This document shows, one piece after another, positions 24,256-34,438 of a stretch of DNA of 64,000 bases. Numbering within the stretch: position 1 is the stretch's first letter; every line of letters begins with the position of its first letter. The DNA comes from Pyronema omphalodes. Taxonomy: Eukaryota; Ascomycota; Pezizomycetes; Pezizales; Pyronemataceae. The stretch lies in assembly GCA_024516155.1 (NCBI GenBank), contig JAJJXM010000034.1, positions 555,446-619,445 of the forward strand. Reading direction: 5' to 3'. The notes beneath the pieces were generated by a model. That model did no database searches. It was not told the DNA's origin and saw only the letters and a list, made by a program, of their open reading frames with translations. A program made the position numbers and the translations under genes.

Positions 24256-27200
24256 TTAGGCTCGAGTTCCTACGAGAGGAGAAGGTTTGTCTGGGTATAG
24301 CTGGTGGAATTTTTCAGCGGCCTCAGTTTGGCATAGGTTAGTTTCCGGTTCCCAGGTTGGAGAGTCATGGCCGGTCCACTTGACGAGGTACTGCAGGTTT
24401 CCTCTTGACCAACGGCTATCCAGAATGTCATCCACGAACCATTCTTCTTCGCCGTCTACTACTACCGGTAGGGGCGGTGGGATAATCTGGCCAGGGAGGG
24501 GGGCCGAAGGGGCTGGGTTTAGTAGGGACACGGGGAAGGTCCTGTGATGTTTCATTGTCTGAGGTATATCCAACTCGTAGGCGTGGGATCCAATGGGCCG
24601 TACCACGGTGAAGGGGCCTAGGTGTTTGTTTTCTCGTTTCTTTGAGGGGCGGCGGGTTCTGAGGTTGCGGGCGTCCAGCCATACCAGGTCTCCTGGCTTG
24701 AAGACCGGCGCGGGGAGTCGGGAATTGTCGGCGGCTTCTATGTGGCGGGCTTGGGGGTATTTCATTTCAGAACGTAAGACGTCATGGATGTGTGACATCC
24801 TCTCCACTACCTCGATCGCTTTCACTTCTTCAGGATTGTCTGTCCTGATTTCCGATTCGAATGAGCATTTGGGGTGTCGGCCGTATATGGCGTAGAACGG
24901 GAACAGCGACGTTGTATCCGATACTTGGTTATTTGCAGCAAATTCTGCCAGTGGTAAAAATTTTTTCCCGTCGTCTTGTAGATAACAGACGGACGCGCGG
25001 AGATATTGCTGCGTGACCGCATTGATTCTTTCTGTTTGGCCATCGGTCTGGGGGTTGAAGGCCGTGCTCGTGGCAATCTCGATACCCATGCAATTTGCCA
25101 GGTGTTTCCAGAAGTGGGCCACAAATTGCGGGCCGCGGTCGGACACCACTGTGTCTGGCAGACCGTGTAGTTTGACTACGTTTTCCAGGAAGAGTTGCGC
25201 GAAGCCTTCAGCGTCTATCGTGGAGAGACAGGGCACCAAGTGTCGCTGTTTCGTGAGTCGGCAAACGATCGCGCATATTGCGTCGAAGCCTTCTGATGTC
25301 GGCAGTCCAGTAACAAAGTCCACAGATATGTTCTGCCACGGGTGGTGCGGGACCGGTAGGGGTTTCAAGGTTCCGTAGGGTGCGTGGTGGGTAGCTTTTG
25401 TAATTTTACAAGTGTGGCAATTTCGGACGAATTGATCCACATCTTTTCTCATCGAGGGCCAGTAATAATTCCCGGCGAGGAGTTCGAAAGTCTTTGCACG
25501 GCCCGGGTGTCCCATGGTGGGGGGGGGTCGTGGTGATCTTGTAGTAGTTTCAATCGTAGTTTGTCCAGCGCGGGGACATAGAGGCAGTCTCGGTAGTACA
25601 GTGAGTTTTCCAACACGGAGCAATCGGCGAGTGATATGTCCTTACAGATTTGTGTACCGTCTTCCAGCATTCCCAACACTCGGTTTGGGAATGAATCTGT
25701 CTTGTAGCCCTCCTTAAACAGGAGGTCCACTCCGGAGGGTGCAAGTTTCATGGGCGGGGTCATGCACAATTGGAAGTTTTGTGGCTTTAGAACAGCTTGC
25801 TGATTCGCTAGTATAGGTTCGTCTCCCTCTCCCGGGAGGTCGGCGGCTCGTCTCGTCAGGGCGTCCGGTTTTCCTCCCAACGTTCCCGGTCGATAGGTGA
25901 TCACAAAGTTGAACCGAGATCGGAATTCGGACCAGCGTGCTTGTCGTCTGTTTAGTAGCTTTGTCGTCATGAAGTATTTGAGATTCTTGTGGTCTGTCAA
26001 TACTTTTATAGGGAAGGCGGAGCCCTCCAAGTGGGGGCGCCATTCCTCGAAACAACGAACTATTGCCAGTAGTTCTTTGTCATAGATCTCATAGTTGCAT
26101 TCTGCCGGGGAATGCTTTTTGGAATAAAACGCGACGGGATGTAACACGTTATCGTCGTCGTATTGTGATAAAACTCCAGCAGACACATAGTCAGATGCGT
26201 CTGTTTCTACTACAATCGGTTTCTCGTAGTCGAAGTGCTTGAGGATCGGTGCTGATGTAAATGCGTCCTTCAGTCGGTCGAAGGCGCTTTGCTGATCTTT
26301 ACCCTAGGTAAAGGGGATTGCTTTACCATCTTCCTTTTTGGTCAGAGCCATTAGAGGGGAGACCACTTTTGAGTAGTCCTTGATAAATCGTCGGTAGAAG
26401 TTCCCGAAACCCAGGAACTCTTGGACCTGCTTCAAATTGGTTGGTTCCTTCCAATCTCTGACTGTGGCTACTTTGGAATCCATCATGCGGGCGCCGTCGC
26501 GGCCAATGTTGTAGCCCAGGTACTGTACTTCTGCCTTGGCAAACTTACACTTTTCTGGCTTCAAGTGCAGTTTTTCTTGTTTGAGTCGTTCCAAGATCTT
26601 TCGGACGTGTGCGGTGTGATCGGGCTTTGTTTCAGAAAACACCAGGATATCGTCCAGGTATGCCGTACAAAAATGGTCCAGGTATGGTCTCAGGACATCA
26701 TTTATGAATGCCTGGAAATCGGCAGGCGCGTTGGTGAGCCCAAAGGGCATCACTTTTGACTCGAATAGGCCGTACCTTGTGCGGAAGGCCGTCTTCCCTT
26801 CTTCGCCTTCTGCCATTCTAATAAGGTTATAGGCGCTGCGGACATCAAGGGTCGTACAATATTGAGCTTTGGAAAGATTCCTCATCGTTTCCTGTATCAA
26901 TGGCAGCGGGTACCGATTCTTCTCGGTTCCTTCATTCAGTCTTCGGTAATCTACGCATAGGCGTAGGGATCCGTCTGATTTTCTCACGAATAATATCGGC
27001 GAGGCGGCTGATGATGGGGAGCGTTGTATAAAGACTTTCTCCAAATTCTCATCGAGCCACGCTTTCAGCGTCTGTAACTCGTTGCGTGACAGCGAGTATA
27101 ACGGGCCAAAGGGGGGGACGAATCCCTCTTTCAGTGGGATCTTGTGGTCGTAGGGTCGGTGTGGGGGGAGTTCCTTCGCGTTGACCTCCTTGAACAAGTC

Positions 27201-27990
27201 GAGGTAGTCATGGTACTCTTCGGGGATCATGTCTTTCAGTTCATCATCCGTGAGGGGGGGCTTGTTTTGTAGGGCGACGGTGATTTCGTCCAAAGATAGC
27301 GAGAACACTGTCAAGCTTTCGTCTTCTACCATTTCCTTGAAGTCGGAGATGGTCAGGCTTGATATCGCTATTGGGGTTTCGTCTGGCGGGGTCAGGGACC
27401 GAGTCTTCTAACTCTGGCATGGGGTTTGTGTCGGGCTCGTGGACAACGGGAGGGGGCCTCGAGTCCAGGACCTCGACACCGGTTGTGCTCACGGGCAACG
27501 GGGTGCAGTTCCTTAGGCAGTATTGTGAGTCGAAGCTTACAGTGTTGGAACTGAAGCTTATTGTCACGTCGTGTTTCTTCAACCAGGGGATGCCCAACAC
27601 CACCGGGTAGTGACCCAACTTGGTGACGAACATAGGAAGGGTTTCCGAGCGACCATTGATGGTACACTCTACTTGGGCGAGGTGTGTGATTTTTCCTGAG
27701 GATATGGGTCGGCCGTCGATAACTTCGACCGTTCGGGCGGTGGGTAGGGGGGTTAGAGGGAGTTTGTGATGGCGGGCGAAATTGCGATCAACAAAGGCGA
27801 TGCCAGTGGCGCCGCAGTCAACGAGCGCTACTGTCTTCACGGAGCGGTTATTGGAAAACAAGGAGCAAGAGAGAACAAGGTGTTTGCATTCTAACTTTCC
27901 AGTAAAACTTGCGCCCGATAATAACAATGTATCAGCAATAATTTTCCCACCAGCGGCAGAGCCATCTTCTTGCAGCTGGTTTAGTCTTTT
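24256..27990 (-). pseudogene. F1 copy 2 pol (protease-RT-RNase H-integrase-chromodomain), broken
   Basis: Pol frame runs from the GGGAAAA shift site at 27993-27987. Protease ALVDCGATGIAF (near 27810); a shift near 27390-27400; RT from 27332 with LFVRKSDGSLRLCVDYR and the catalytic YLDD (AYLDDILVF, ~26660); a TAG at 26304-26306 replacing Trp of PFNWGKD; RNase H with [10 protein letters not shown] (~26080); a shift in a G-run at ~25515; integrase with CHTCK zinc half, VSDRGPQF and PQTDGQTER; and a C-terminal chromodomain (EEWFVDDILDSRWSRGNL, QYLVKWTGHDSPTWEPE, ~24400-24300). The domain order is that of Ty3/gypsy chromoviruses. Confidence 0.9.
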
Positions 27991-29327
27991 CCCGACACCT
28001 CTTCTTCACTATCCAATAATTCCACACTCGCCACTTTAACATTCGTCTTGGTGGGGCACGAAGCAGCCATGTGGCCAAAGCTACCGCAGTAGAGGCAACG
28101 TCCTTCTGACAGGCGGGTCGCGCGTTCCTGTGCCGACAGTTTCTGACGGGGTCCCTGGGCAGGGGTTTGCTTGCTGGAGGCGGCGGTGGTGGCTTGGGTA
28201 GCGGGGGTGGGGCGACTGGTGGCGGGGGTGGCGGCGGTAGTGGGTTTAACTTGGCCGCGGTTGGTACGCAGCTTGCGGAGATTCTCAAGTGCTCTCAATT
28301 GGGAGTCCAATTTTTGGCACTGTTCAACAAATTCGTGCATCGTAGCGGTGGGAGGGGCGCCAACCAACGTTTCGTGCAACTCGAGGGATAGGCCGTTTCG
28401 CAGAGCATCCATGGTAGCGGCTTCATCCCAGCCCAATTCTGCGACCAGGCGGGAAAACTCGGCATAATAATCTGAAAACTCGCGGTTGTTTTGTCGGAGA
28501 TTTTGTAGTTTGAAACGAGCCGTTGCGCGCTCGTCCGGGTCTCCAAAGGTACGCTGTAGGATCTTAATGACGTCCTCGACGTCGTTGAGGGCCCAGCGGT
28601 TGCCATTATCCTTGATATAAGGAAGGATCTGATCCAAGGCGCGTCCGCGGAGGCGGCCCATGGCATAAGAGATCCGCTTGTGAGGGGTTGGGAAGCGTAA
28701 TTCGTCGCTCACCAATTTAATGCGAAGCAAGGAGACAAAACGGCGGAGGTCCTCCCTGTTGGACCCATCGAAGGTTGGTGGATCCGGAATTTTATCTCCG
28801 GTAACGCGGATGCCAGGGGAGGCGAGTAGCGCGTTGATGAGTTCACGCTGGCGGGTGAGCTCCTTGTCGTAGTAATGAATTTCATTCGTATCTGCTTGTT
28901 CCTCCGGGGTTAGGAGGATTTCGGGGTCGCGGGGGGGGAGTCTTGGAACTGGTGCGATTATAGCGGGGGCGGGGGCTGCGGCTGCGGCTGTGGTAGGGGG
29001 TGCGGCGGTTCGCGGCACTGTTTCTGGGCCATTGGGGTAAACCTGGACGGAGCCAGTCTGGATAACAACAGGGGGAATGGGGGCAGGGGTGGGGGCTTCC
29101 GGAGCGCGGGAGGCGACAGGGCTGGAGACTCGAGTGCTGTTACGGGAGCCGGGGGTCTCTGCGAGGTCGTTTAAGATGTAGCCCGTGGGATGGTCTTGGG
29201 CGTCTAGGATTGATTGCGCGAGCTGCTTGGTGAACGTAAGCGGTTCGTGCCCGTCTGGAAACTGAGTCATGGGGGCAGCGTTGACGATTTGCTGCCAATG
29301 TCCTTCATCGATGAGTTTAACGTGCAT
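27981..29327 (-). CDS. F1 copy 2 gag (capsid + zinc knuckle), intact
   Basis: 448 codons from the ATG at 29327 (MHVKLIDEGHWQQ), the position where the upstream ORF ends, to TAA at 27983-27981. Proline/alanine-rich N-terminal linker, capsid-like helices (ISYAMGRLRGRALDQILPYI; DVEDVIKILQRTFGDPDERA; NREFSDYYAEFSRLVAELGW), then a CCHC knuckle CLYCGSFGHMAASC near the C-terminus. The frame is also open upstream to 29417. Ends SGKD-stop directly after a slippery GGGAAAA. The capsid region is clearly related to F2 gag. Confidence 0.85.
   Translation of the reverse strand: MHVKLIDEGHWQQIVNAAPMTQFPDGHEPLTFTKQLAQSILDAQDHPTGYILNDLAETPGSRNSTRVSSPVASRAPEAPTPAPIPPVVIQTGSVQVYPNGPETVPRTAAPPTTAAAAAPAPAIIAPVPRLPPRDPEILLTPEEQADTNEIHYYDKELTRQRELINALLASPGIRVTGDKIPDPPTFDGSNREDLRRFVSLLRIKLVSDELRFPTPHKRISYAMGRLRGRALDQILPYIKDNGNRWALNDVEDVIKILQRTFGDPDERATARFKLQNLRQNNREFSDYYAEFSRLVAELGWDEAATMDALRNGLSLELHETLVGAPPTATMHEFVEQCQKLDSQLRALENLRKLRTNRGQVKPTTAATPATSRPTPATQATTAASSKQTPAQGPRQKLSAQERATRLSEGRCLYCGSFGHMAASCPTKTNVKVASVELLDSEEEVSGKD
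27987..27993 (-). promoter_or_regulatory. F1 -1 frameshift site GGGAAAA (copy 2)
   Basis: Heptamer G GGA AAA in the gag phase, followed by GAC and the TAA stop. Six bases after it, ACCAGC can pair with GCTGGT 20 nt downstream. A -1 slip leads straight into the open pol frame. The same heptamer is at 30257-30263 (copy 1) and 51178-51184 (copy 3). Confidence 0.7.
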
Positions 29328-29559
29328 GTTGGCGGGCTCGGAGGATCGGCTTAAGTCGGATGGTGTGACGGACGTGTTCCTGGTAAGTATAATCCTGGAG
29401 TTCCCAGCGGACCACAAGGTAGCAGTGATCTTCTGCTCTTCGGATGGTTCGTCGCACTGCGCCAGCGAATCGGTCGGAAATTCCGAAGGTCTCGTTCAGG
29501 GTGTGAGTTTCCAGGGCTTGCTTCAAGGCGTGTGTCCAAGCAGAACCGGTGGGGTTCAT
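29317..29559 (-). CDS. F1 small ORF upstream of gag (copy 2), unknown function
   Basis: 80 codons, MNPTGSAWTHALKQALETHT... to ILRARQHAR, starting ~35 nt after the LTR and ending with TAA inside the first codons of gag (the stop overlaps the gag start MHVK in another frame). Orthologous ORFs exist in copy 3 (49612-49854, intact) and copy 1 (one shift). Basic, no recognised domain. It could be a separate small protein or an N-terminal piece joined to Gag by a +1 shift. Confidence 0.6.
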   Translation of the reverse strand: MNPTGSAWTHALKQALETHTLNETFGISDRFAGAVRRTIRRAEDHCYLVVRWELQDYTYQEHVRHTIRLKPILRARQHAR

Positions 29560-29594
29560 GCGTGTTGGTCGAATAATTATTAGATCGAACGTAA

Positions 29595-30125
29595 TGTCAG
29601 GGAACTAGGAACGGACGTTCGAAGAACACACTGAACACTACCGGCAAGGGGAGGCTAGGCGGGTTCCAGGATGGGGGAACGGAAGAACAGGGACCGAAGT
29701 GCACGGCAGACGGACGGCACACGAAACAGGGACAGGGACAAGGACAAGAATGACGTGGGACTGAAAGGAGAAGTCTTTATTAAGGACAAGGGAAAGACAC
29801 AAGACGTTCGATGGAGAACTCAACAACGGGGAGGCAAGCCTCCTTATGTACAAAGGGGCGGCCAGCACTCTTGCTGGGCCGTCATCCAACATCGCTACAT
29901 GACAGCTTCCGTTCTCCATCATTTCACCTGCGACGCCACAGCTCTCCAGCTCATGGTAGGTCATCCATCATCAGTCAGTCCATCAACAACAACGGCACGG
30001 CACACACAACAACACAACGGCAACACAACACAACACGGCAAGACAACGGCACGATGTTGACAACAACAACGACAACACAATGATGACGCAACAACACAAC
30101 GGCTCGTCAGCCGTGTGCCGTGACA
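29595..30125 (-). repeat. F1 copy 2 5' LTR
   Basis: 531 bp, plus-strand TGTCAGGGAACTAGG...GTGCCGTGACA, near-identical to the 3' LTR at 23715-24244. Confidence 0.9.
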
Positions 30126-31029
30126 TGCGGTACCCGTCTGTCAGAAGGACGTTGTCTTAACTGCGGTGGCCTCGGCCACATGGCAGCCTCGTGCCCCGCG
30201 AAGACTAATGTCAAAGTTGCAAGCATTGAATTGTTGGATGGGGAAGAAGATTCTTCGGGAAAAGATTAAACCAGCCGCAGGAAGATGGCTCTGCCGCTGA
30301 TAGGAAGATTATTGCAGACACGTTATTGTTATCAGGCGCAAGTTTTACAGGCAAATTAGAATGCAAACACCTTGTTCTCTCTTGCTCCTTGTTCTTTAAT
30401 AACCGCTCCGTGAAGACAGTAGCGCTCGTTGACTGTGGCGCCACTGGCATCGCATTTGTGGATCGCAATTTCCCACGCCATCACAAACTCCCTCTGACAC
30501 CCTTACCCACAGCCCGAACGGTCGAAGTAGTTGACGGCCGACCAATATCCTCGGGAAAAATCACCCACCTCGCCCATGTAGAGTGCACCATCAATGGTCA
30601 CTCGGAAACCCTCCTCATGTTCGTCACCAAGTTAGGCCACTAACCGGTGGTGCTGGGCATCCCCTGGGTGAAAAAACACGACACAACGATCAGCTTTAGC
30701 TCCAACACCGTAAGCTTTGATTCACAATATTGCCGGAGGAACTGTACCCCGTTACCAGTCAGCACGACCGCTGTCGAGGTCCTGGCCCCGAGGCCCCCTC
30801 CCGTCCTCCACGAGCCCGACACAGACTCCATGCCGGAACTGGGAAACCCGGTCCCCGACCCTCCAGATAACCCTCTGATAGCAATTTCCAGCCTAACCAT
30901 CTCCGATTTCAAAGAGATGGTAGAAGATGAAAGTCTGACAGTCTTTTCGCTGTCGCTGAATGAAATCACCGTCGCCTTGGAAGACAAACCCCCCCTCAAG
31001 GATGAAGAATTAAGGGACATGATCCCCTA
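30126..31029 (+). pseudogene. F1 copy 1 gag end, frameshift site, protease and start of pol
   Basis: Resumes after the copy 2 insertion: zinc knuckle CLNCGGLGHMAASC, gag end SSGKD-TAA with GGGAAAA at 30257-30263, then the pol frame with protease ALVDCGATGIAFVDRNF (~30424), a TAA at 30643-30645 in KLGH-stop-PVVLGIPW, and FSLSLNEITVALEDKP, ending at DMIP where the element is cut. Confidence 0.85.
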
Positions 31030-31620
31030 GCGTAACCCTAAGAGAAGTCACGCGCGCGCTGACATAACCCTAATAGTGCGCGTGCGTCCGTAACCCTAAA
31101 CCTAGCTGTTCGCGTATGGTCACAAACCTAACCCTAGTTTGTATGCGTGCGAGTGCAACCCTAACCCTAGTCACATGAAACCAGATCAGCTGCGATTGGA
31201 ACGATGGTGCAATGCTGATGAGGTCACATGACTAGATCTTATCCTATCGATAAGATGATCGTGGCCGAGCCCTAGTCACGTGTGCGCACATTAGTAGACC
31301 AGTGCGCGTGCATACTGATCTACTACTGATAAGATACACGTGACGGATCTTGTCTAATATGATAAGATGATCGGTAGACCGTAGGTATGGAATTTCCGAA
31401 AAGGGATCCGAGCAGACCCCTAACCCTGGGGATAGGTCACGTGACCTTTTTGACAATTTGGGAATTGAGCGTAACCCTGACCCAGGCGAGTGACGAGCGA
31501 TGATCGATGACTGAAGGATAATAGAAATAAATAAACACACGAGTGCTGAATAATGAAGCGAATGATAATAGGTGAATGAATGACGAGCAGGGGGAAGGTA
31601 ATAATTCTCGAGCCGTGACA
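31030..31620 (-). mobile_element. F2 copy E: truncated 3' LTR
   Basis: The 591 bp nearest the LTR start (ends CTCGAGCCGTGACA on the plus strand at 31620), truncated on the left at the junction with F1 copy 1. Contains the TAACCCTAACCC, CACGTG and GATAAG motifs of this LTR family. Confidence 0.88.
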
Positions 31621-32446
31621 AGATCCCCCTTCTTGGACTGGGCTCCGGCGAAGTAACTTCTAAGATAAGTTGGGGAGGGGTCCCGGTTTATCGGGGTACT
31701 TTTTATGGAAGTCGTCAACGGCTTTACTGTCGGAATGAAGTTCGGCGGGTTCCCAATTGGGCATATCGTATCCAACCCATTTGACCATGTACTGAAGTTT
31801 CTCTGTGTCAATTCGGGATTCGAGGATAGCTTCGATGAAGTATTCGTCTTCACCATCGATCTCCAGCCGTGGTGCTGGGTCTGATCGTTGACTGGGGTAA
31901 GGGTCATTCGCAGCGGGTTCCAATAGGGAGACATGTTGAACGTTATGGCATTTCATCGTTGGGGGTAGCTCTAATCGGTAGGCATAGGGGGATACTTTGG
32001 CGATAATCTTGAGAGGTCCGTAACGTTTGTTGTCTAATTTCCAGGAGCGTCGACGAGTGTTCCAATTGCGAGCATTCATCCATACCGGATCTCCAGGCTG
32101 ATAATTCGGTGACGGGAGTCGATGATTATCGGCATTCTCTTGATAACGTAGATTAGCTCTATTGATTTCAGCTCGTAGATGGTTATGGATTTCGGCGAGG
32201 GTTTTCGATGTTGTGAGGGCCCGTCGTTCGTTAACGTCGTTCGTAGCAGCTGGAAGTAAATTGAATTGACAACGGGGGTCGAATCCTTTATGAGCAAAGA
32301 ATGGGGAAGTTCCCGTTGTCTCGGATGCTTGACTGTTTGCAGCGAATTCTGCTAATGGTAACCAATCGGCCCAATCATCTTGAAGATAGTTGACGTGGGC
32401 TCGAAGGTATTGTTCTATAATAGCGTTCATTCGTTCTGTTTGCACG
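31621..32446 (-). pseudogene. F2 copy E pol, C-terminal piece (integrase end + chromodomain)
   Basis: Reads QTERMNAIIEQYLRAHVNYL... through the integrase C-terminus (PGDPVWMNARNWNTRR, VSPYAYRLELPP) and chromodomain (DEYFIEAILESRIDTEKLQ, YMVKWVGYDMPNWEP), ending LPNLS-stop at 31660. At 32446 it changes abruptly into a plus-oriented F2 LTR fragment. About 70 residues that should connect it to the piece at 48201 are missing. Confidence 0.88.
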
Positions 32447-33043
32447 CGCACGATTAGGGTTACGGAAGCGCGCGCGTGACTTCGCTTAGGGTTACGCTAG
32501 CTCGCACGCGAAGTACCCTACCGCGCACGCGAGTTACGCTATCGCGCACGCGAGATACGCTAACGGGCGCGCGACGAGGCTGTGCACGCAAACACGCTAA
32601 TTTGGTACGAACGCGTTAGCGCGTCTAGAACGCGCAACCGCGACCGCGTTGTTTACTGAGTTATTTTTCGGGAAACATCTGCAAATATTGGCTGGGCGTG
32701 TAAGGAGGAAAAGCATATAAGAGGATTGTTTCTTTGTTTGTTTATTTTGTTTTTCTTTTCTCCTTACACAGTTATTTGTTTATTTACAAATTCAAATACT
32801 TTGCCGAAATCTTTGTTTACGTCCTTGTTCTCGTCCCCGTCTTTGGATCTCTTTGTCCCTTGAAATCTTTGTTTATTTGCTTAAACTTCTAACACAGAAA
32901 GTCTCTAAGTTGATGCTCGACACAGCTTAAGAGTTTCTGACGTTGAAGTTATCATAAGGATATCTTCATTGAACTCAAGAGTGAATAATTGAGAAGAGCC
33001 CTCAGGTTCTCCGTCAGCTATCTCTCCCTTGTTCGCCGTTACA
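32447..33043 (+). repeat. F2 copy B 5' LTR, 5'-truncated
   Basis: The 597 bp 3' part of the LTR, ending GTTCGCCGTTACA. Contains CGCGCACGCGAG repeats and a CATATAAGAGG TATA-like element (32716-32726), matching GTATATAAGAGG at 47871 in the 3' LTR. Confidence 0.88.
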
Positions 33044-33106
33044 ACATAACTGTGTAATCAAGACCTGCCGGCTCTACCGTCAACTCTCGATTACAACAAG
33101 CTTTAC

Positions 33107-33277
33107 ATGCTTCACAACCTCTGGTTCTACGAATTCATCAATCTATTACCGATTTTCCGTTCCCTCGAAAACCCCGTCGTCCTCGACGAAATCGAAATTG
33201 CTCGACAACTCGGAAACGAATACGCAGCAACTCGAATTCAATATAACGACGAAACCAACATCTGGCACCTCCGTTAA
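33107..33277 (+). CDS. F2 small ORF upstream of gag, unknown function
   Basis: 56 residues starting MLHNLWFYEFINLLPIFRSL and ending TNIWHLR-TAA, 9 nt before the gag ATG. It is the first ATG ORF after the LTR. No recognised domain; leucine-rich N-terminal half, acidic middle. Its place is like that of the F1 small ORF, but no sequence homology is evident. It could act as a leader ORF that limits Gag translation. Confidence 0.5.
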   Translation: MLHNLWFYEFINLLPIFRSLENPVVLDEIEIARQLGNEYAATRIQYNDETNIWHLR

Positions 33278-33286
33278 TCCCTCGAA

Positions 33287-34405
33287 ATGGACCAAAATGA
33301 CAAGGTCGTCGTGGCCCTGTACCTCAACGAAGCCGAAAGGTTGGAGGTCGAACAGGACCCCACGAAGATCAAACTGGTCCGCAACGCCGTAAAGGAATAC
33401 GAACGAGACTGTCAACTTAGAGACGACCTCCGAGTTCAACTCACAGAAGCTCGAAAGGACAACTCCCTCTACGCCCAACGAATTACCGTCTGGGAGAGGG
33501 ATCTCGAAAGCGCCAACGCCTCCGTTCGACTCCTGCAAGCCCTTACAAAGAACGGTCCCCTTCCGAATACCCGTCCGACCGAATTATCCCACCCACGTGA
33601 GTTCTCCGCTGAACGCAAGGAACTCTTGAACTTCATCTCGAAGGTCAGATCCAAGCTCGCCGGAGACTCCTCCCGTTTTACCGATGATCAACATAAGCTA
33701 CGTTATACTTCCGGATATCTCAAAGGCAACGCTCAGAATCAAATTCAACCTTACGTCCTTACAGATAAGATTAAGCTTAAGGACGTTGAGGCTCTCATTA
33801 CAATTCTGGAAGCTGCCTTCGGAGATCCTGATCAAGTTGGTACTGCATCTGCGGAATTGGATAAACTTCAACAGGGCAACCGTGAGTTTAGCCAATACTA
33901 CGCAGAGTTCCAACGATTAATGGCTATCTTGAACTACGACGAAAACGCAAAGAAGGCTGCTCTGAAGCGTGGACTCTCTCGAGACCTTCAGACCAGTCTT
34001 TTTTACCAAGCCGAAGAACCTCAGAACTTCACCAAATTTGTAGATCTTTGTATGAAGCTAGATTATAGGATTCGAGCTCATTCAAACACCACAAAGCGGC
34101 ACGTTTCTTCGGTCCCCAGTCGTTCCAACTCCACGCCGTCTCGCCCGGCGTCCCACCCAACGAATACCAATAGTGGTAATTACGGATCGGCCCCCATGGA
34201 CCTATCAGCTTCCCAAATGGCTCAGAACCAACGCCGTCGTGATGAACCAATGGCTAAGGGACTCTGTCTTTATTGTGGATCAGCCGATCACTTCAAGAAC
34301 GAATGTTCTACGTTGGCAGCAAACAACTCCCGCAAGATTCGCCTAGCCGCCGCCGAGGTTTTGGATATCCCAACAAACCCCGACGTCGACCAGGGAAAAG
34401 AGTAG
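33287..34405 (+). CDS. F2 gag (copy B), intact
   Basis: 372 residues. Coiled-coil-like charged N-terminus (~1-85), capsid region (FISKVRSKLAGDSSRFTDDQ; LRYTSGYLKGNAQNQIQPYV; DVEALITILEAAFGDPDQVG; NREFSQYYAEFQRLMAILNY), a Ser/Pro/Thr linker, and a CCHC knuckle CLYCGSADHFKNEC at ~328-341. The stop TAG 34403-34405 follows a slippery GGGAAAA by one codon. No lesion, so it looks coding-competent. Confidence 0.93.
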   Translation: MDQNDKVVVALYLNEAERLEVEQDPTKIKLVRNAVKEYERDCQLRDDLRVQLTEARKDNSLYAQRITVWERDLESANASVRLLQALTKNGPLPNTRPTELSHPREFSAERKELLNFISKVRSKLAGDSSRFTDDQHKLRYTSGYLKGNAQNQIQPYVLTDKIKLKDVEALITILEAAFGDPDQVGTASAELDKLQQGNREFSQYYAEFQRLMAILNYDENAKKAALKRGLSRDLQTSLFYQAEEPQNFTKFVDLCMKLDYRIRAHSNTTKRHVSSVPSRSNSTPSRPASHPTNTNSGNYGSAPMDLSASQMAQNQRRRDEPMAKGLCLYCGSADHFKNECSTLAANNSRKIRLAAAEVLDIPTNPDVDQGKE

Positions 34406-34438
34406 TCCATCAACAGCCTGTTGGCTCTGTTGTTGGAC
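34393..34438 (+). promoter_or_regulatory. F2 gag-pol -1 frameshift signal: GGGAAAA + 12-bp stem-loop
   Basis: Heptamer G GGA AAA (34393-34399) in the gag phase; 5-nt spacer 34400-34404; stem 34405-34416 (GTCCATCAACAG) pairing with 34427-34438 (CTGTTGTTGGAC), 11 of 12 pairs, 10-nt loop. The gag stop 34403-34405 touches the stem base. A -1 shift continues as KRVVHQQPVG in the long pol frame. Confidence 0.85.

Larger units (their letters stand above)
23715..30125 (-). mobile_element. Ty3/gypsy chromovirus F1 copy 2, complete structure
   Basis: Full-length element of 6.4 kb in minus orientation: 5' LTR 29595-30125, upstream ORF, gag, pol, 3' LTR 23715-24244. The two LTRs differ by about eight substitutions and one indel over ~530 bp. 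Flanks are TGCGC on the left and TGCGG on the right, a 5-bp target duplication with one change. Inserted in the gag of F1 copy 1. Pol is broken by small lesions, so it is not autonomous. Confidence 0.92.
20569..31029 (+). mobile_element. Ty3/gypsy chromovirus F1 copy 1, 3'-truncated, carrying two nested insertions
   Basis: 5' LTR 20569-21088 (TGTCACGG...CCTGATA). Internal sequence 21089-22262, 23402-23714 and 30126-31029 reads as one element once the nested solo F2 LTR (22263-23401) and F1 copy 2 (23715-30125) are removed. Ends at 31029 within pol, after ELRDMIP, where an F2 LTR fragment begins. No RT, integrase or 3' LTR remain. Confidence 0.88.
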
